From NCBI GenBank assembly GCA_012064385.1, contig QRDG01000415.1:1395792-1459791 (forward strand): a stretch of 64,000 nucleotides of DNA. Direction: 5' to 3'. Source of the DNA: Puccinellia tenuiflora. Its lineage: Eukaryota > Streptophyta > Magnoliopsida > Poales > Poaceae. Every line of letters starts with the position of its first letter. Positions within the stretch are counted from its first letter, which is position 1. Of the stretch, positions 31,985-42,872 are shown piece by piece. The notes beneath the pieces are model-generated. The model worked only from the letters and a program-made list of their open reading frames with translations, did not search any database and was not told the origin of the DNA. A program made the position numbers and the translations under genes.

Positions 31985-34900
31985 TGTAGCGCCCTCGCTT
32001 AGAAAAGCAAGAACACATCGTGAAATATGCTATTCCCTGGATCGAGTATGGATAGCAATTCACAAATAGATGTAATACCATGCATCAATGTCAAATAATT
32101 ATTACATCGCGAGATCCATAAATAAAATATTCTTTACAAATTGCATAGCCAAAGGCTAGCTTCAATGCAAAGTTTGGCAGCGGAAACATAAGTAGCACAG
32201 AGAGCTTCATCATCTTCATGTGCCACTGGCATACATGTTGGTTGCAAGCTCGAAAGGTAGACGTCCTCACGCGTCATCGTAATAACCTGCAACATTAACG
32301 TTGCAGCCCAGGGAATTTGGGTCAATACCTTGTGACAGGCCGGCAAGCGATACTTTGGTGGAATATAAAATGGCAAGACTAATACTACATGCTTATTTGG
32401 CTGGTGGAGTTCAAGGCTATTGCGTAAAGCAAACTTTGTCCTACTTTTCATAAAACATTTTCTTTCTCAAAAAGAATATGAGACTCACCCATGGAACACA
32501 TCCAAGGTCTCATATACCCGTGTTCACCCATCAAATTTTATTATGAAATTGGAATGAGGAGATTTTCCATCGACATCCTTGTCCAGCTGCTCAGAATTGT
32601 CCGTAACCGGGGACACGGCTATGATCATAGTTTTACACTCTCGAGAGGTTGTGACACTTTCACCACGAGACTTCATCAACCCATTCTGTCCTTGACCTTC
32701 TTGAAGTGAAAAGGAAAGGTGAAGATGAAGACGAGACCTTTGGGAAACAGTCCCCTGTTCCTCTGGGCAGACCCATACCAGGGGTTCATCAGCTGAAATC
32801 TGCCGGAATCAGGTTCCTAGAACTTACTTAGTCAAGGCAGAGCCATAATACCAAGTGGCTGCACTGGAAGCAATCTAAACTTGGAGTGACTTAAATCTCT
32901 TTGTTCCTGGGTGGCCGTTCACAAGTGCACGTACTCAGTTAAAACCATGGAAATGGCCCTGAGCAGCCACTCAACTTTGACCACCAATAGAGCAAAACCA
33001 ATTGCCACCCAGGTAGTTCATTAACTTAGTAGAGTTTTTATCCTTTCATACTACAATAAAACATTTCAGCATTGCAGTTCTAACTTCTACCAAGTGAATG
33101 GGTTCCTAAATCAACAGGAATAAAGGGTGATATACTAAACAGGTCTGCATAGCAATATAGTAGTACACCTATCATGTATACTACTGAAATAGTCTACAAT
33201 GCATATATAATAAAATAGTAGGTCTTTCATGAAAGGGTGTATGCACTTGCCTTTTGGAACTTGTCGTTGCTCACACACTCTTCTCAAAGTAACTCGTAGC
33301 ACTCCGTTCAATCTATACAATACAAACATATGGCAATAAGCAATAATACAACAATCAAAAGAACAAACATAACAACAAACATAGATAGAAATAAACATAA
33401 CTAGGTTGGTGGTCTAAGTTCAATACATGATCCCATATGCAAAAAGAATCAATGCATTAGGTTTGGGGTTTGCCATTTGGGTCAGGGGTTGGTCTGAAAT
33501 CAAATTTGAATATTCCAAATTGAATAGGTTGAAGGGTTGTTTCAAAGGTTCTAGGATTTGGTCTTGAACAAGATGATCACACAAAGGATGGTCAAAAGAG
33601 TTTTAAAACATTTTGAAACTATAGTTTGCAAAACATTAACATTTAAATGGCCTTTGGCACACTTTCAATGTTTATGTTTCAAAAAGTGGTAGCTAGGTAT
33701 GGCTTTGGTCTCTCTGGACAAGGACAACTATTTGAGGAAGTTTTCTAAAAGAAAACAAATTAAAAGGATTTATAGAAATTAAACTATATCAGAAATACTC
33801 CAAATTGAGTTTCTGATTTTGAAATCATTTTAAAATTACCAAAAATTAATTATAACAGTGGGATCATGTCATGCATGTTCCAAGGTTTCCAGAAATATTT
33901 TATTTGCAAAAATTGGACTTATAGATTTAAAACTATGCCAAATTTACTCAAATGACTCATTTGAAATTTGAATAAATTTGGATTTGTTACACTGAAAACT
34001 AACAGTGCCAAAAGATTCTACAAGTCCAGAGCTTTTCAAAAAGATAAAGTTTGCTAAATTTGGCCAAATGGTTTAAAAGATATGAAGGTTTGAAGGTATA
34101 GGGTCTTTTCTGCAAAAAGGCCATTTAAATCAATTTGGGAAAAATCCCAGAAAAGGCTTGGCTCGGCTGGGCTCGGCTTCGGCTCAGGCTTAAGCCGCGG
34201 CTTGGCTCGGCTCGGCTCGATCTAATCCCGGCCGTTCGATCTAGATCCTATGGTCTAGGTTCTAGGGTTTCTATACCGGCGGCGCGGTGGTCGTCGGAGA
34301 CGGAGTGGACGGCGACCGGCGGCTTGGACGCTGATGAGCTCGACGCTCCGGTGGTGCTCCGGACCTCGGGAGGGGACGACGGCATGCGGCGAGGCACGGC
34401 GGAGAGGATGGCAAGGTCGGAGAGCTCGGGGGTGTCCTGGAATGGCGACGGGAGGCGACCGGAGGTGCGGCGGCGGACGGCGCGTTCGGGTTGACGACGA
34501 ATCCGTTGATTTGGCTGCGGGAAAAATCAACCAAGGACATGAGGAGCTGCGCAAGAACAAGGCGAGAAGAAAGGGCATGGTTGCGGGCTCGGGGGCTTGC
34601 TTACCACGCCGGAATCGAGGAGGAACGGCGGTGGCCGTGAAGAACTCCGGCGAGCTAAATCTTTGCACTGGCGGCGCGATTCGGAGGGGGAGCAGAGGGC
34701 AAGGAGAGAGGAGAGAGTGGGCTTCAAGGGGCGTGCTCGGGGAGGCCAGGGGTGCCTTCAATCGGCCGCAATCAAGATGGGAGAGGATCGGGAGAAACGG
34801 CCGTGGAGGAGCTTGAAGGCGATGACGTCATGCTGACGTCATCAAAATTTATTTTTTTATTTATTTTTCTGTTTTCTTTTATCATTTTTGATTCAGGCCT

Positions 34901-35482
34901 CCAAATCAAGTAAAATAAATTTGTAAAAATTTGTAAAATTCCAAATAGTCAAAATAGACATTTAGGAACTATTTTTGGTGAAAACAAAATTACCAAAATA
35001 CCCTTTTGGTCAAATTTGCCTTATATGGCTATTTGGGAAATTTCCAAATTTAGGTTTATAAATATCCCAAAATATTTAATTAGAAACCAGAGGATAATAT
35101 GAGTAATATCATTCAAAATGATAACTCATTTTCATATTAAAATAATTTAAGATAAAACATTTTTATAAACAAAGCTTGGAAAAGTATTTAAATTATTTCC
35201 ACAAAAGAAATAGGGTTTATAATATCCCCATATTATTTGTTTTAAAACAATAAACCAAAGGGGGAAATACTATTTGAAAACCCCACTTAAATATTTTATT
35301 TCCAAGACTTTAAAGTTGAGATTGTAAAATAAGGGAATATTTAATTTTAAAAAAAAACTTTGAAGATGTCAAAACAATCTTCTATAAAAGCTTTTCTTGA
35401 TTTTTGGAGACTTTATTTAATTATTAATAAAAGTTTTAAATTTTTGTGATTTTTAAAACATTCCAAAATTTGGGATGTTACA
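31985..35482 (-). repeat. Right (5') LTR of element E, 3,498 bp
   Basis: It is nearly identical to the left LTR. The plus reading runs from TGTAGCGCCCTCGC to GGGATGTTACA, followed by the target duplication AAGCC at 35,483-35,487. The GC-rich island is at about 34,150-34,836. Confidence 0.93.
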
Positions 35483-36801
35483 AAGCCGACCCCTGTTCAT
35501 CCGATGCGAGTCTTTGGACTCGTTAACTCGGCTTTCATGAGCCAGAGCTCTCTCCTGAACCTGACCGACAGAGGAGAATTCGTGTCCTTCTAGCTTCTCT
35601 CTAAGATACGTCCTCAACCCGTTAAAAATTAAGTCGGCCATGTCTCTCTCGGTTATCACCAAACTATAACATCGGTTTCTGGTGTTTCTAAATCTCTTGA
35701 TATAATCGGATACCGATTCATCATGTTTTTGCCTAATCGACGTAAGATGGGACAACTTTAACTCGATCTCTCCGGCATAGAAGTGCTCATGAAACTTTTG
35801 CTCCAAGTGAAACCAAGTATGTATAGAATTGGGAGCTAAAGCCGAAAACCAAGAAAAAGCAACCCCGGTTAACGACAAAGAGAACAAGCGTACTTTGATA
35901 TGATCATGATTAGCCTCGCCTAATTGAGCCAAATATTGACTAATATGCTCCCATGTCGATTTGTTATCCACCCCATTAAATTTAGAAAACTCGAGGACTC
36001 TATAGCCAGGTGGGTAGGGTTGTAAATCAAAATATTCGGGATAGGGTTTAACGTAGGTTCTAGGTTTAGGCATATACCTGAATTTGTCGTATGCTATCTG
36101 GTCCAATTTCTTCCTGAACTCAACCACTAAATCGTCCATATTGGCCGATTGACTCGGAACAGGAGCAAAATTGGTCGCAGGGCCGGGTTGCATCCAAGGA
36201 GCCGAATCGGAATTCAGCATTGACCCGCGTCCCAGAAGTTGCACCGCTGGTCCCGTTTGACCTGCCGGGTAGGGTGAACTTCGGATCGGAGTCGGACAAG
36301 GCAATGCACTAAAAACCGGTTTTCCCTGTTCGGGCTCATCGGTTGTGTGTGTGATGTTTGGGCTTGGATAGTGTTTTTCTTAGCCTTTTCATGTTCCAGC
36401 ATAAGATCATAAACATTGTTTGTACTTTGCGAAATATGATACTGGATCTCGGCTAACTGTTTAGGAGAAAAGATACTGTTACTTACAGCGGGTGTGTCGG
36501 TGTTGATGTTCAGAGGTGCATATGCCGGTTCCTTGATCGGTGTGGTTATGCCTTGCCGATCTAACTTGAAGCTGGCCAAGTACAACTCTTCATCTTCCTG
36601 CTCCCGCTTGAGTCGCAGTGCTTCGAACTCCTCGCTTCTCTTCTTCTTCCACTCATCCAAGCCTTGGCGTTGTGCCTCTGACAAATCATTGATGGTAGGT
36701 TTGATGATGTTGTCAGTGGTGATGCCGGACGGATCTGTAGCCTTAGACCCGGTCATTGTTGTCCGAGTTAGGTTAGAAATCATCCCCAGCGGAGTCGCCA
36801 A
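35483..36801 (-). pseudogene. gag: gag N-terminus and capsid (element D)
   Basis: The frame 36,214-36,801 starts six bases inside the LTR end at 36,808 and encodes a coiled, charged N-terminus (DEWKKKRSEEFEALRLKREQ). A frameshift near 36,300 leads to the second frame (to 35,483), which holds a retrotransposon capsid: EFSKFNGVDNKSTWEHIS, LTGVAFSWFSALAPNSI, FHEHFYAG and VSDYIKRFRNTRNRCYS. It is cut by element E and continues at 25,433. The protein would form the virus-like particle core. Confidence 0.85.
36783..36800 (-). other. Primer binding site of element D
   Basis: The minus strand reads TGGCGACTCCGCTGGGGA, starting seven bases after the LTR end. The tRNA is not initiator Met; Arg-type tRNA is possible, as reported for some Tat-lineage elements, but I cannot confirm it. 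Confidence 0.75.
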
Positions 36802-36807
36802 AAAGTG

Positions 36808-37672
36808 TGTTGCGATTGAAACGCGTCACACGAACACGTCCTCGTGTATCCGCGGTGCCGGGGGAGATACTCCGCAACTCGCCCCGCGGGAGTCCATCTT
36901 GCAGTGCGATACGCAAGACAGCAAGCTGGTTATTTTAGAACCAGACGCCCCAGCCCCTCGGGAGGGACCCCGTCGGAGGAAGCCGGCGATGATTGGCTGA
37001 GTTAAGCCGGATTGGACCGCTCTCAACTCGATTGTCGATGCTCGATGAACTCTTGCGAAGTCGCCGAACAACGGAAGCAGGAACAAGGGTTTCGAGGGTA
37101 AAAAATAGGGTTTGTATTGATTGTCGATTGTTTGCTTCATTGCAATCGGCCGTCACCTCCCACGCATATATAGCGAGGCGGCTGGACTTTCCGTGCAAGC
37201 AATTGTACTTCTACAAGGATTACAACTCATAGCATAGGTCGGTTTCTACTTCTAAACTAGGTAAGATTCCTGGCCGAAGTCGTATTGGATCAGGACTTCA
37301 TATGTCGTCTCCGGCTTCTTTTTGGAAAGTCACCCTTTGTCTTCTTCGGGTTAACCCCAAACTCTTTCTGACGCCACCGACTTCTGTTTTGGGTTTTTGC
37401 AAGCATTGAATCACCTCGCATTTGGCTTCTCCGATGCAGCTTCTGGAATCTTCAAACCGGGTTCTGACTATACCGGGTTAACTCCTGCCGGGTCGTGACC
37501 CCAGGTCTTCTCTGAGTCACCTTTCCTTCCGGGTAAACGCTTGAACCTGTGATCCGGGTTGTGACTAAACCGAGTCCTGGACATGTCGGGTTGGCTCCTG
37601 CAGGGTCCACCGAGTCGCCATCCCCTACTAAGTGCTCCTGAACCCGGTACCTGCCAAAAACGGGTGCTAACA
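36808..37672 (-). repeat. Right (5') LTR of element D, 865 bp
   Basis: It is similar to 18,691-19,596 with about 3% substitutions and a 36 bp deletion after CTGGAATCTTC (near 37,453). The right target duplication CTTTG is at 37,673-37,677. Confidence 0.92.
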
Positions 37673-37677
37673 CTTTG

Positions 37678-38026
37678 TTGACATCGACGAGTAGTCTGGG
37701 GTTCCTAGGTGGCAGCTTGGGACGTCACGGAATAGGCTGGCCGGGATTGTTATTGTAGGCCTCTTAGGCCATAATTTGGATCTTGTTGTTTAGACAACTA
37801 AATTTGCTTCCGCTTGTTGTAATGTTGGGTCTGTGACCTCTGATGTGTAATTTGCTATCTTTCTCGTTATATGAGTTGAACTATGATCTCTTTGTGTCGT
37901 AGAGTCTGTGATGTGCCAGATGTTCCGCAGTCTTGATCTCTCTATTATGCATTGATAGCTATGCCAGTGTTCATGGCATGATCGAGGTGTTGCGTTGCTG
38001 ATGATCCATTCCGAGCACGCCTACCA
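37678..38026 (+). mobile_element. 3' LTR of chromovirus A, second segment
   Basis: The sequence resumes exactly where 18,690 stopped: TTGACATCGACGAGTAG matches the B LTR (from about 47,801). It runs to an N at 38,027, about 110 bp short of the expected LTR end as judged from B. Confidence 0.88.
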
Positions 38027-38027
38027 N
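38027..38027. other. Single N joining unrelated sequences
   Basis: To the left is the LTR of A in plus orientation, unfinished. To the right is gag of F in minus orientation, also unfinished. This looks like an assembly gap collapsed to one base. Confidence 0.75.
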
Positions 38028-38755
38028 ATCTGAAGTGTGCAATTCCTGCTGTGATTCTGAGTGATGCTCTTCCACATTATGCTTTCGCCTCTTGTTCGCA
38101 ACTTGCTTCAGTTTGCTCTCCAAGGTAATCGCTTGGTCAACCAGTGACTGGTAGTTTGGGGTATATGCAACTGTCAATAGAATGGATAGTTCGTCATTCA
38201 GACCATTTAGAAACCTTTCTTTCCTCTTAGTATCTGTATCAACATCATCCGGTGCGTAGCGCGACAGATTATTGAACTCATTCATGTATTCTATTACGTT
38301 TCGGTCATCTTGTCGAAGATCGAGAAATTCTTCCCTCTTCAGCTTCATCACTCCTGATGAACATGTGCAGTACGGAATCCTTTTTGAAATAAATCCCATG
38401 TCATCTCTTCAATGGGGTAAGTGATCTGGTAGCTGTCCCACCAGTCTGCTGCAGGTCCTTCTAGTAGGTGTGCCGCGAATCTAACCTTCTCAGCATCTGT
38501 GCATCCGATGGTCACCAAATCCTTATTCACTGATCGTAGCCAATCGTCAGCCAAAATAGGTTCTGCAGCTCTTGAGAACTTTTCCGGTCGAAGTTTTAAG
38601 AATCTAATCAACATATCCACTTGAGTAGGAGGTGGTGCTAGAATGTCCTTGTGGTCTTCCTGGTTGTGGGTCATCAACTGATTCAACTGTTTCTGTGCAT
38701 CTAGTAACTCTTGTAGTGTAGGCATCACCGGGTTGTTGGGATTTGGCTGGGACAT
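38028..38755 (-). pseudogene. gag: gag capsid (element F, truncated)
   Basis: The frame starting MSQPNPNNPVMP at 38,755 shows a Gln-rich N-terminus, then capsid motifs: FLKLRPEKFSRAAEP, ADDWLRSVNKDL, HLLEGPAADWWDSY and FQKGFRTAHV. A frameshift near 38,365 leads to the second frame with LKREEFLDLRQDDRNVIEYMNEFNNLSRYAP and KRKERFLNGLNDELS. The end of gag and any pol are lost at the N at 38,027. The capsid resembles chromovirus gag such as that of B (DLKRREFLEL, HLSRYAP). Confidence 0.87.
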
Positions 38756-39389
38756 CTGTTTAGTTTGGCATGGATGAGTAGAGATAGAGGGATACTAAGG
38801 GAAGTATTAATACCCATACACAACAGATCAAGACAATTCAACTTACAAACCACATCTAGCAAGCAACAAGCGACAACAATAGAGATAAAACAACTATTCC
38901 TATTTAATTTTCGAAAATATAGTTTGGATAACAAACAAACACAACAAGAGTTTTTCAAAATAAACACGATTGTACTGCCATACCACAATTTGGTAAGTCA
39001 ATACAATATTACGATAACATTATTCTAATAAAATGGTGGTCTAGTCTATCTCTTCCTTCAATGCTTCAAGATTCTCTTCTATTTCTTTGAGTTCGTCGAG
39101 GTACTTCTAGATGTTGTGAAGTCAAGATTTGAAGTCTTCGATCAAGGCACTTGATGGCTTCTCATAATTGTCACATTGATCTTCAACGTCTTCGGAAACA
39201 TTTCTGAGTTATGGTCATCTATAAATAAGATAAGATAACTTAGAAAGCAACTAGTTGAGAAGGTTACAAGAAGATATCAGGAAAGATTCAGACAAGGAGA
39301 AAATAACTTTTGTTCCTATGGTCATTCTTATTTCTAATCCAAACCTAAGGTTTTCGAGCCTACAGGCAACATTACGCTCTGATACCATC
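38756..39389 (-). other. Leader of element F with primer binding site
   Basis: It is homologous to the E leader. The primer site TGGTATCAGAGC (minus, 39,376-39,387) is of the initiator-Met type. Confidence 0.85.
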
Positions 39390-42300
39390 TGTAGCGCCCT
39401 TGCTTAGAAAAGCAATGACACATCGTGAAATATGCTATTCCCTGGATCGAGTACGGATAGCAATTCACAAATAGATGTAATACCATGCATCAATGTCAAA
39501 TAAATATTACATCGCGAGATCATAAGTAAAATATTCTTTACAAATTGCATAGCCAAAGGCTAGCTTGAATGCAAAGTTTGGCAGCGGAAACATAAGTAGC
39601 ACAGAGAGCTTCATCATCTTCATGTGCCACTGGCATACATGTTGGTTGCAAGCTCGAAAGGTAGACGTCCTCACTCGTCATCGTAATAACCTGCAACATT
39701 AACGTTGCAGCCCAGGGAATTTGGGTCAATACCTTATGACAGGCCGGCAAGTGAATACTATGGTGGATTATAAAATGGCAAGTCTAAATCTATATGCATA
39801 TCTGGCTGGTGGAGTTGAAGGCTATTGCATAAAGCCAATTTTGTCCTACTTTTCATAAAGCTTTTTCATTTCCCAACTTTCTATGAGACGAACCGGCATG
39901 AAAACCAGTGTCTCTTCTACTCTTGTTCACCCATCAAATTTTATTTATGAAATTGGAATGAGGAGATTTTCCATCAACATCCTTGTCCAGCTGCTCAGAA
40001 TTGTCCGTAACCGGGGACACGGCTATGATCATAGTTTTACACTCTCGAGAGGTTGTGCACTTTCACCACGAGACTTCATCAACCCATTCTGTCCTTGACC
40101 TTCTTGAAGTGAAAAGGAAAGGTGAAGATGAAGACGAGACCTTTGGGAAACAGTCCCCTGTTCGTCAGACAGACCCATACAAGACATTCATCCGCTGAGA
40201 ACTGTCGGAATCAGGTTCCTAGAACTTACTTAGTCAAGGCAGAGCCATAATACCAAGTGGCTGCACTGGAAGCAATCTAAACTTGGAGTGACTTAAATCT
40301 CTTTGTTCCTGGGTGGCCGTTCACAAGTGCACGTACTCAGTTAAAACCATGGAAATGGCCCTGAGCAGCCACTCAATTTTGACCACCAATAGAGCAAAAC
40401 CAATTGCCACCCAGGTAGTTCATTAACTTAGTAGAGTTTTTATCCTTTCATACTACAATAAAATATTTCAGCATTGCAGTTCTAACTTCTACCAAGTGAA
40501 TGGGTTCCTAAATCAACAGGAATAAAGGGTGATATACTAAACAGGTCTGCATAGCAATATAGTAGTACACCTATCATGCATACTACTGAAATAGTCTACG
40601 ATGCATATATAATAAAATAGTAGGTCTTTCATGAAAGGGTGTATGCACTTGCCTTTTGGAACTTGTCGTTGCTCACACACTCTTTTTCAATGTAGCTCGT
40701 AGCACTCCGTTCAATCTATACAATACAAACATATGACAATAAGCAACAATACAACAATCAAAAGAAACAAACATAACAACAAACATGGATAAAAACAAAC
40801 AAAACTAGGTTGGTGGTCCAAGCTTCAATACATGATTCCATATGCAAAAAGAATCAATGCATTTAGGTTTGGGGTTTGCCATTTGGGTCAGGGGTTGGTC
40901 TGAAATAAAATTCGAAAAGGTTGAAGGGGTGTTTCAAAGGTTCCAAGGGTTGGTTTTGATCAAAGTGATCACAAGAGAGTTGGTCAAAAGAGTTTTGAAA
41001 CATTTTGAAGCTATGGTTTGCAAAACATTAACATTTAAATGGCCTTTGGCACACTTTCAATGTTTATGTTTCAAAAGGAGTATTATGGGCTTGGTCTTGG
41101 TCTCTCTGGACAGAGACAAGTATTTGAAGAAGTTTTCTAAAAGAAAACAAATTAAAAGGATTTATAGAAATTAAACTATACCAGAAATACTCCAATTTGA
41201 GTCTCTGATTAAGAAATATTTTTAAAACTATCAAAAATTAATTATAACAGTGGGATCATGTCATGCATGTTCCAAGGTTTCCAGAAATATTTTATTTGCA
41301 AAATTTGGACTTATAGATTTGAAACTATGCCAAATTTACTCAAATGACTCATTTGAAATTTGAATAAATTTGGATTTGTTACACTAAAAACTAACAGTGC
41401 CAAAAGATTCTACAAGTCCAGAGCTTTTCAAAAAGATAAAATTTGCTAAATTTGGCTAAAGGGTTAAAAAGTTATGAAGGTTTGAAGTTGCAGGGACTAT
41501 TCTGCAAAAAGGCCAATTAAACCTATTCGGGAAATTCACAGAAAATGGCTGGGCTCGGCTCAGGTCGGCTTGGCTGGGCTTGAGCCGTGGCTCGGCTTGG
41601 CTCGGCTCGATCTAATCCGGGCCGTTCGATCTAGATCCTATGGTCTAGGTTCTAGGGTTTGTACCCTGGCGGCGCGGTGGTCGCCGGAGACGGCTCGAAC
41701 GGCGGCGGCGGTTCGGTCGCGGACGTCCTCGACGTTCCGGTGGTGCTCCGGAATCCGGGAGGGGATGACGCGGTGCAGGAGGACACGGTGAAGCCTATGG
41801 AACAGGTGGCGTGCTCGAATGCGTCCCGACGCGGTGTGGAGGCGTGGCCGGAGTCGCGGCGGCGGACGGCGAGCTTCGGGCGTGGACGCACACGACGATT
41901 GGCTGCACCAAAAAATCGAGCGAGGGGATCAACGGATGCACGAGGGAGAGGGGAGAAAAGGGGACCAAGATTTGGTGGCTCTAGCTCACCGTGACGGCCG
42001 GAATCGAAGGAAACACGGTGGCGGCTATACGAACTCCGGCGAGCTTTTCCGGCCGTCTGGCGGCGCAATCCGAGGAGGCGAGAGAGGGGAAAAGGAGAGG
42101 AGGGAGTGGGCAACCAAGGGACAGGGTCGGCTAGGCAATTGGTGCCCTTAATCGCGAGCAATCAAGGGAGAGCAGCTCGGGCAGAAACTGCCGTGGTTGC
42201 GTTGAAGATGATGACATCACGGTGGGTCCCACATGTCAGGTATTTCCCTTTTTTTCTTTTTCCTTTTTCTGTTTTCTTTTATAACTTTTGATTTAGGCCT

Positions 42301-42872
42301 CCAAATCAAGTCAAATAAATTTGTAAAAATTTGTAAAATTCCCAATATTCAAAATAGACATTTAGGAAATGTTTTTGGTCAAAACAAAATTACCAAAATA
42401 CCCTTTTGGTCAAATTTGCCTTATATGGCTATTTATAGGGTTTATAAATATCTCAAAATATTTAATTAAAAACCAGAGGATAATATGAGTAATATCATTC
42501 AAAATGATAACTCATTTTCATATTAAAATAATTTAAGATAAAACATTTTTATAAAACAAAGCTTGGAAGAGTATTTAAATTATTTCCACAAATGAAATAG
42601 GGTTTATAATATCCCCATATTATTTATTTTAAAACAATAAACCAAAAGGGGAAAATACTATTTGAAAACCCCATTTTAAAATATTTTATTTTCAAGACTT
42701 TTAAAATTGAGATAGGAAGATAAAGGAATATTTAATTTAAAATATAACTTTGAAGATGTCAAAACAATCTTCTATAAAAGCTTTTCTTGATTTTTGGAGA
42801 CTTTATTTAATTATTAACAAAAGTTTTAAATTTTTGTGATTTTTAAAACATTCCAAAATTTGGGATGTTACA
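39390..42872 (-). repeat. 5' LTR of element F, 3,483 bp
   Basis: It begins TGTAGCGCCCTTGC and ends GGGATGTTACA in the plus reading. It is the same family as the E LTRs but clearly more diverged, with indels near 39,750-39,920, 40,880-40,960 and in the GC-rich island (41,545-42,230). No gene is present. Confidence 0.9.

Larger units (their letters stand above)
25439..35482 (-). mobile_element. E: young non-autonomous LTR retrotransposon with a poly-zinc-knuckle ORF
   Basis: Two 3,498 bp LTRs (25,439-28,936 and 31,985-35,482) flank a 3,048 bp internal region, with target duplication AAGCC. By eye the LTRs differ at about nine substitutions and two single-base indels (about 0.3%), so insertion is recent. 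The internal region has an initiator-Met-type primer site, one intact ORF (29,972-31,348) and a hairpin plus polypurine tract. There is no protease, RT or integrase, so it must borrow them. LTR and leader match element F at 38,756-42,872. Confidence 0.93.
18691..37672 (-). mobile_element. D: Tat-lineage Ty3/gypsy element with full LTRs, inserted in the LTR of A
   Basis: The LTRs are 18,691-19,596 and 36,808-37,672, with target duplication CTTTG at 18,686-18,690 and 37,673-37,677. Minus-strand order is gag, protease, RT, degenerate RNase H, second RNase H, integrase, polypurine tract. Element E (25,439-35,482) interrupts gag. All genes carry stops or frameshifts. The LTRs differ at about 27 sites in 865 bp by eye (about 3%), plus a 36 bp deletion in the right copy, so the insertion is roughly a million years old at the usual grass LTR rate. 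Confidence 0.93.
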
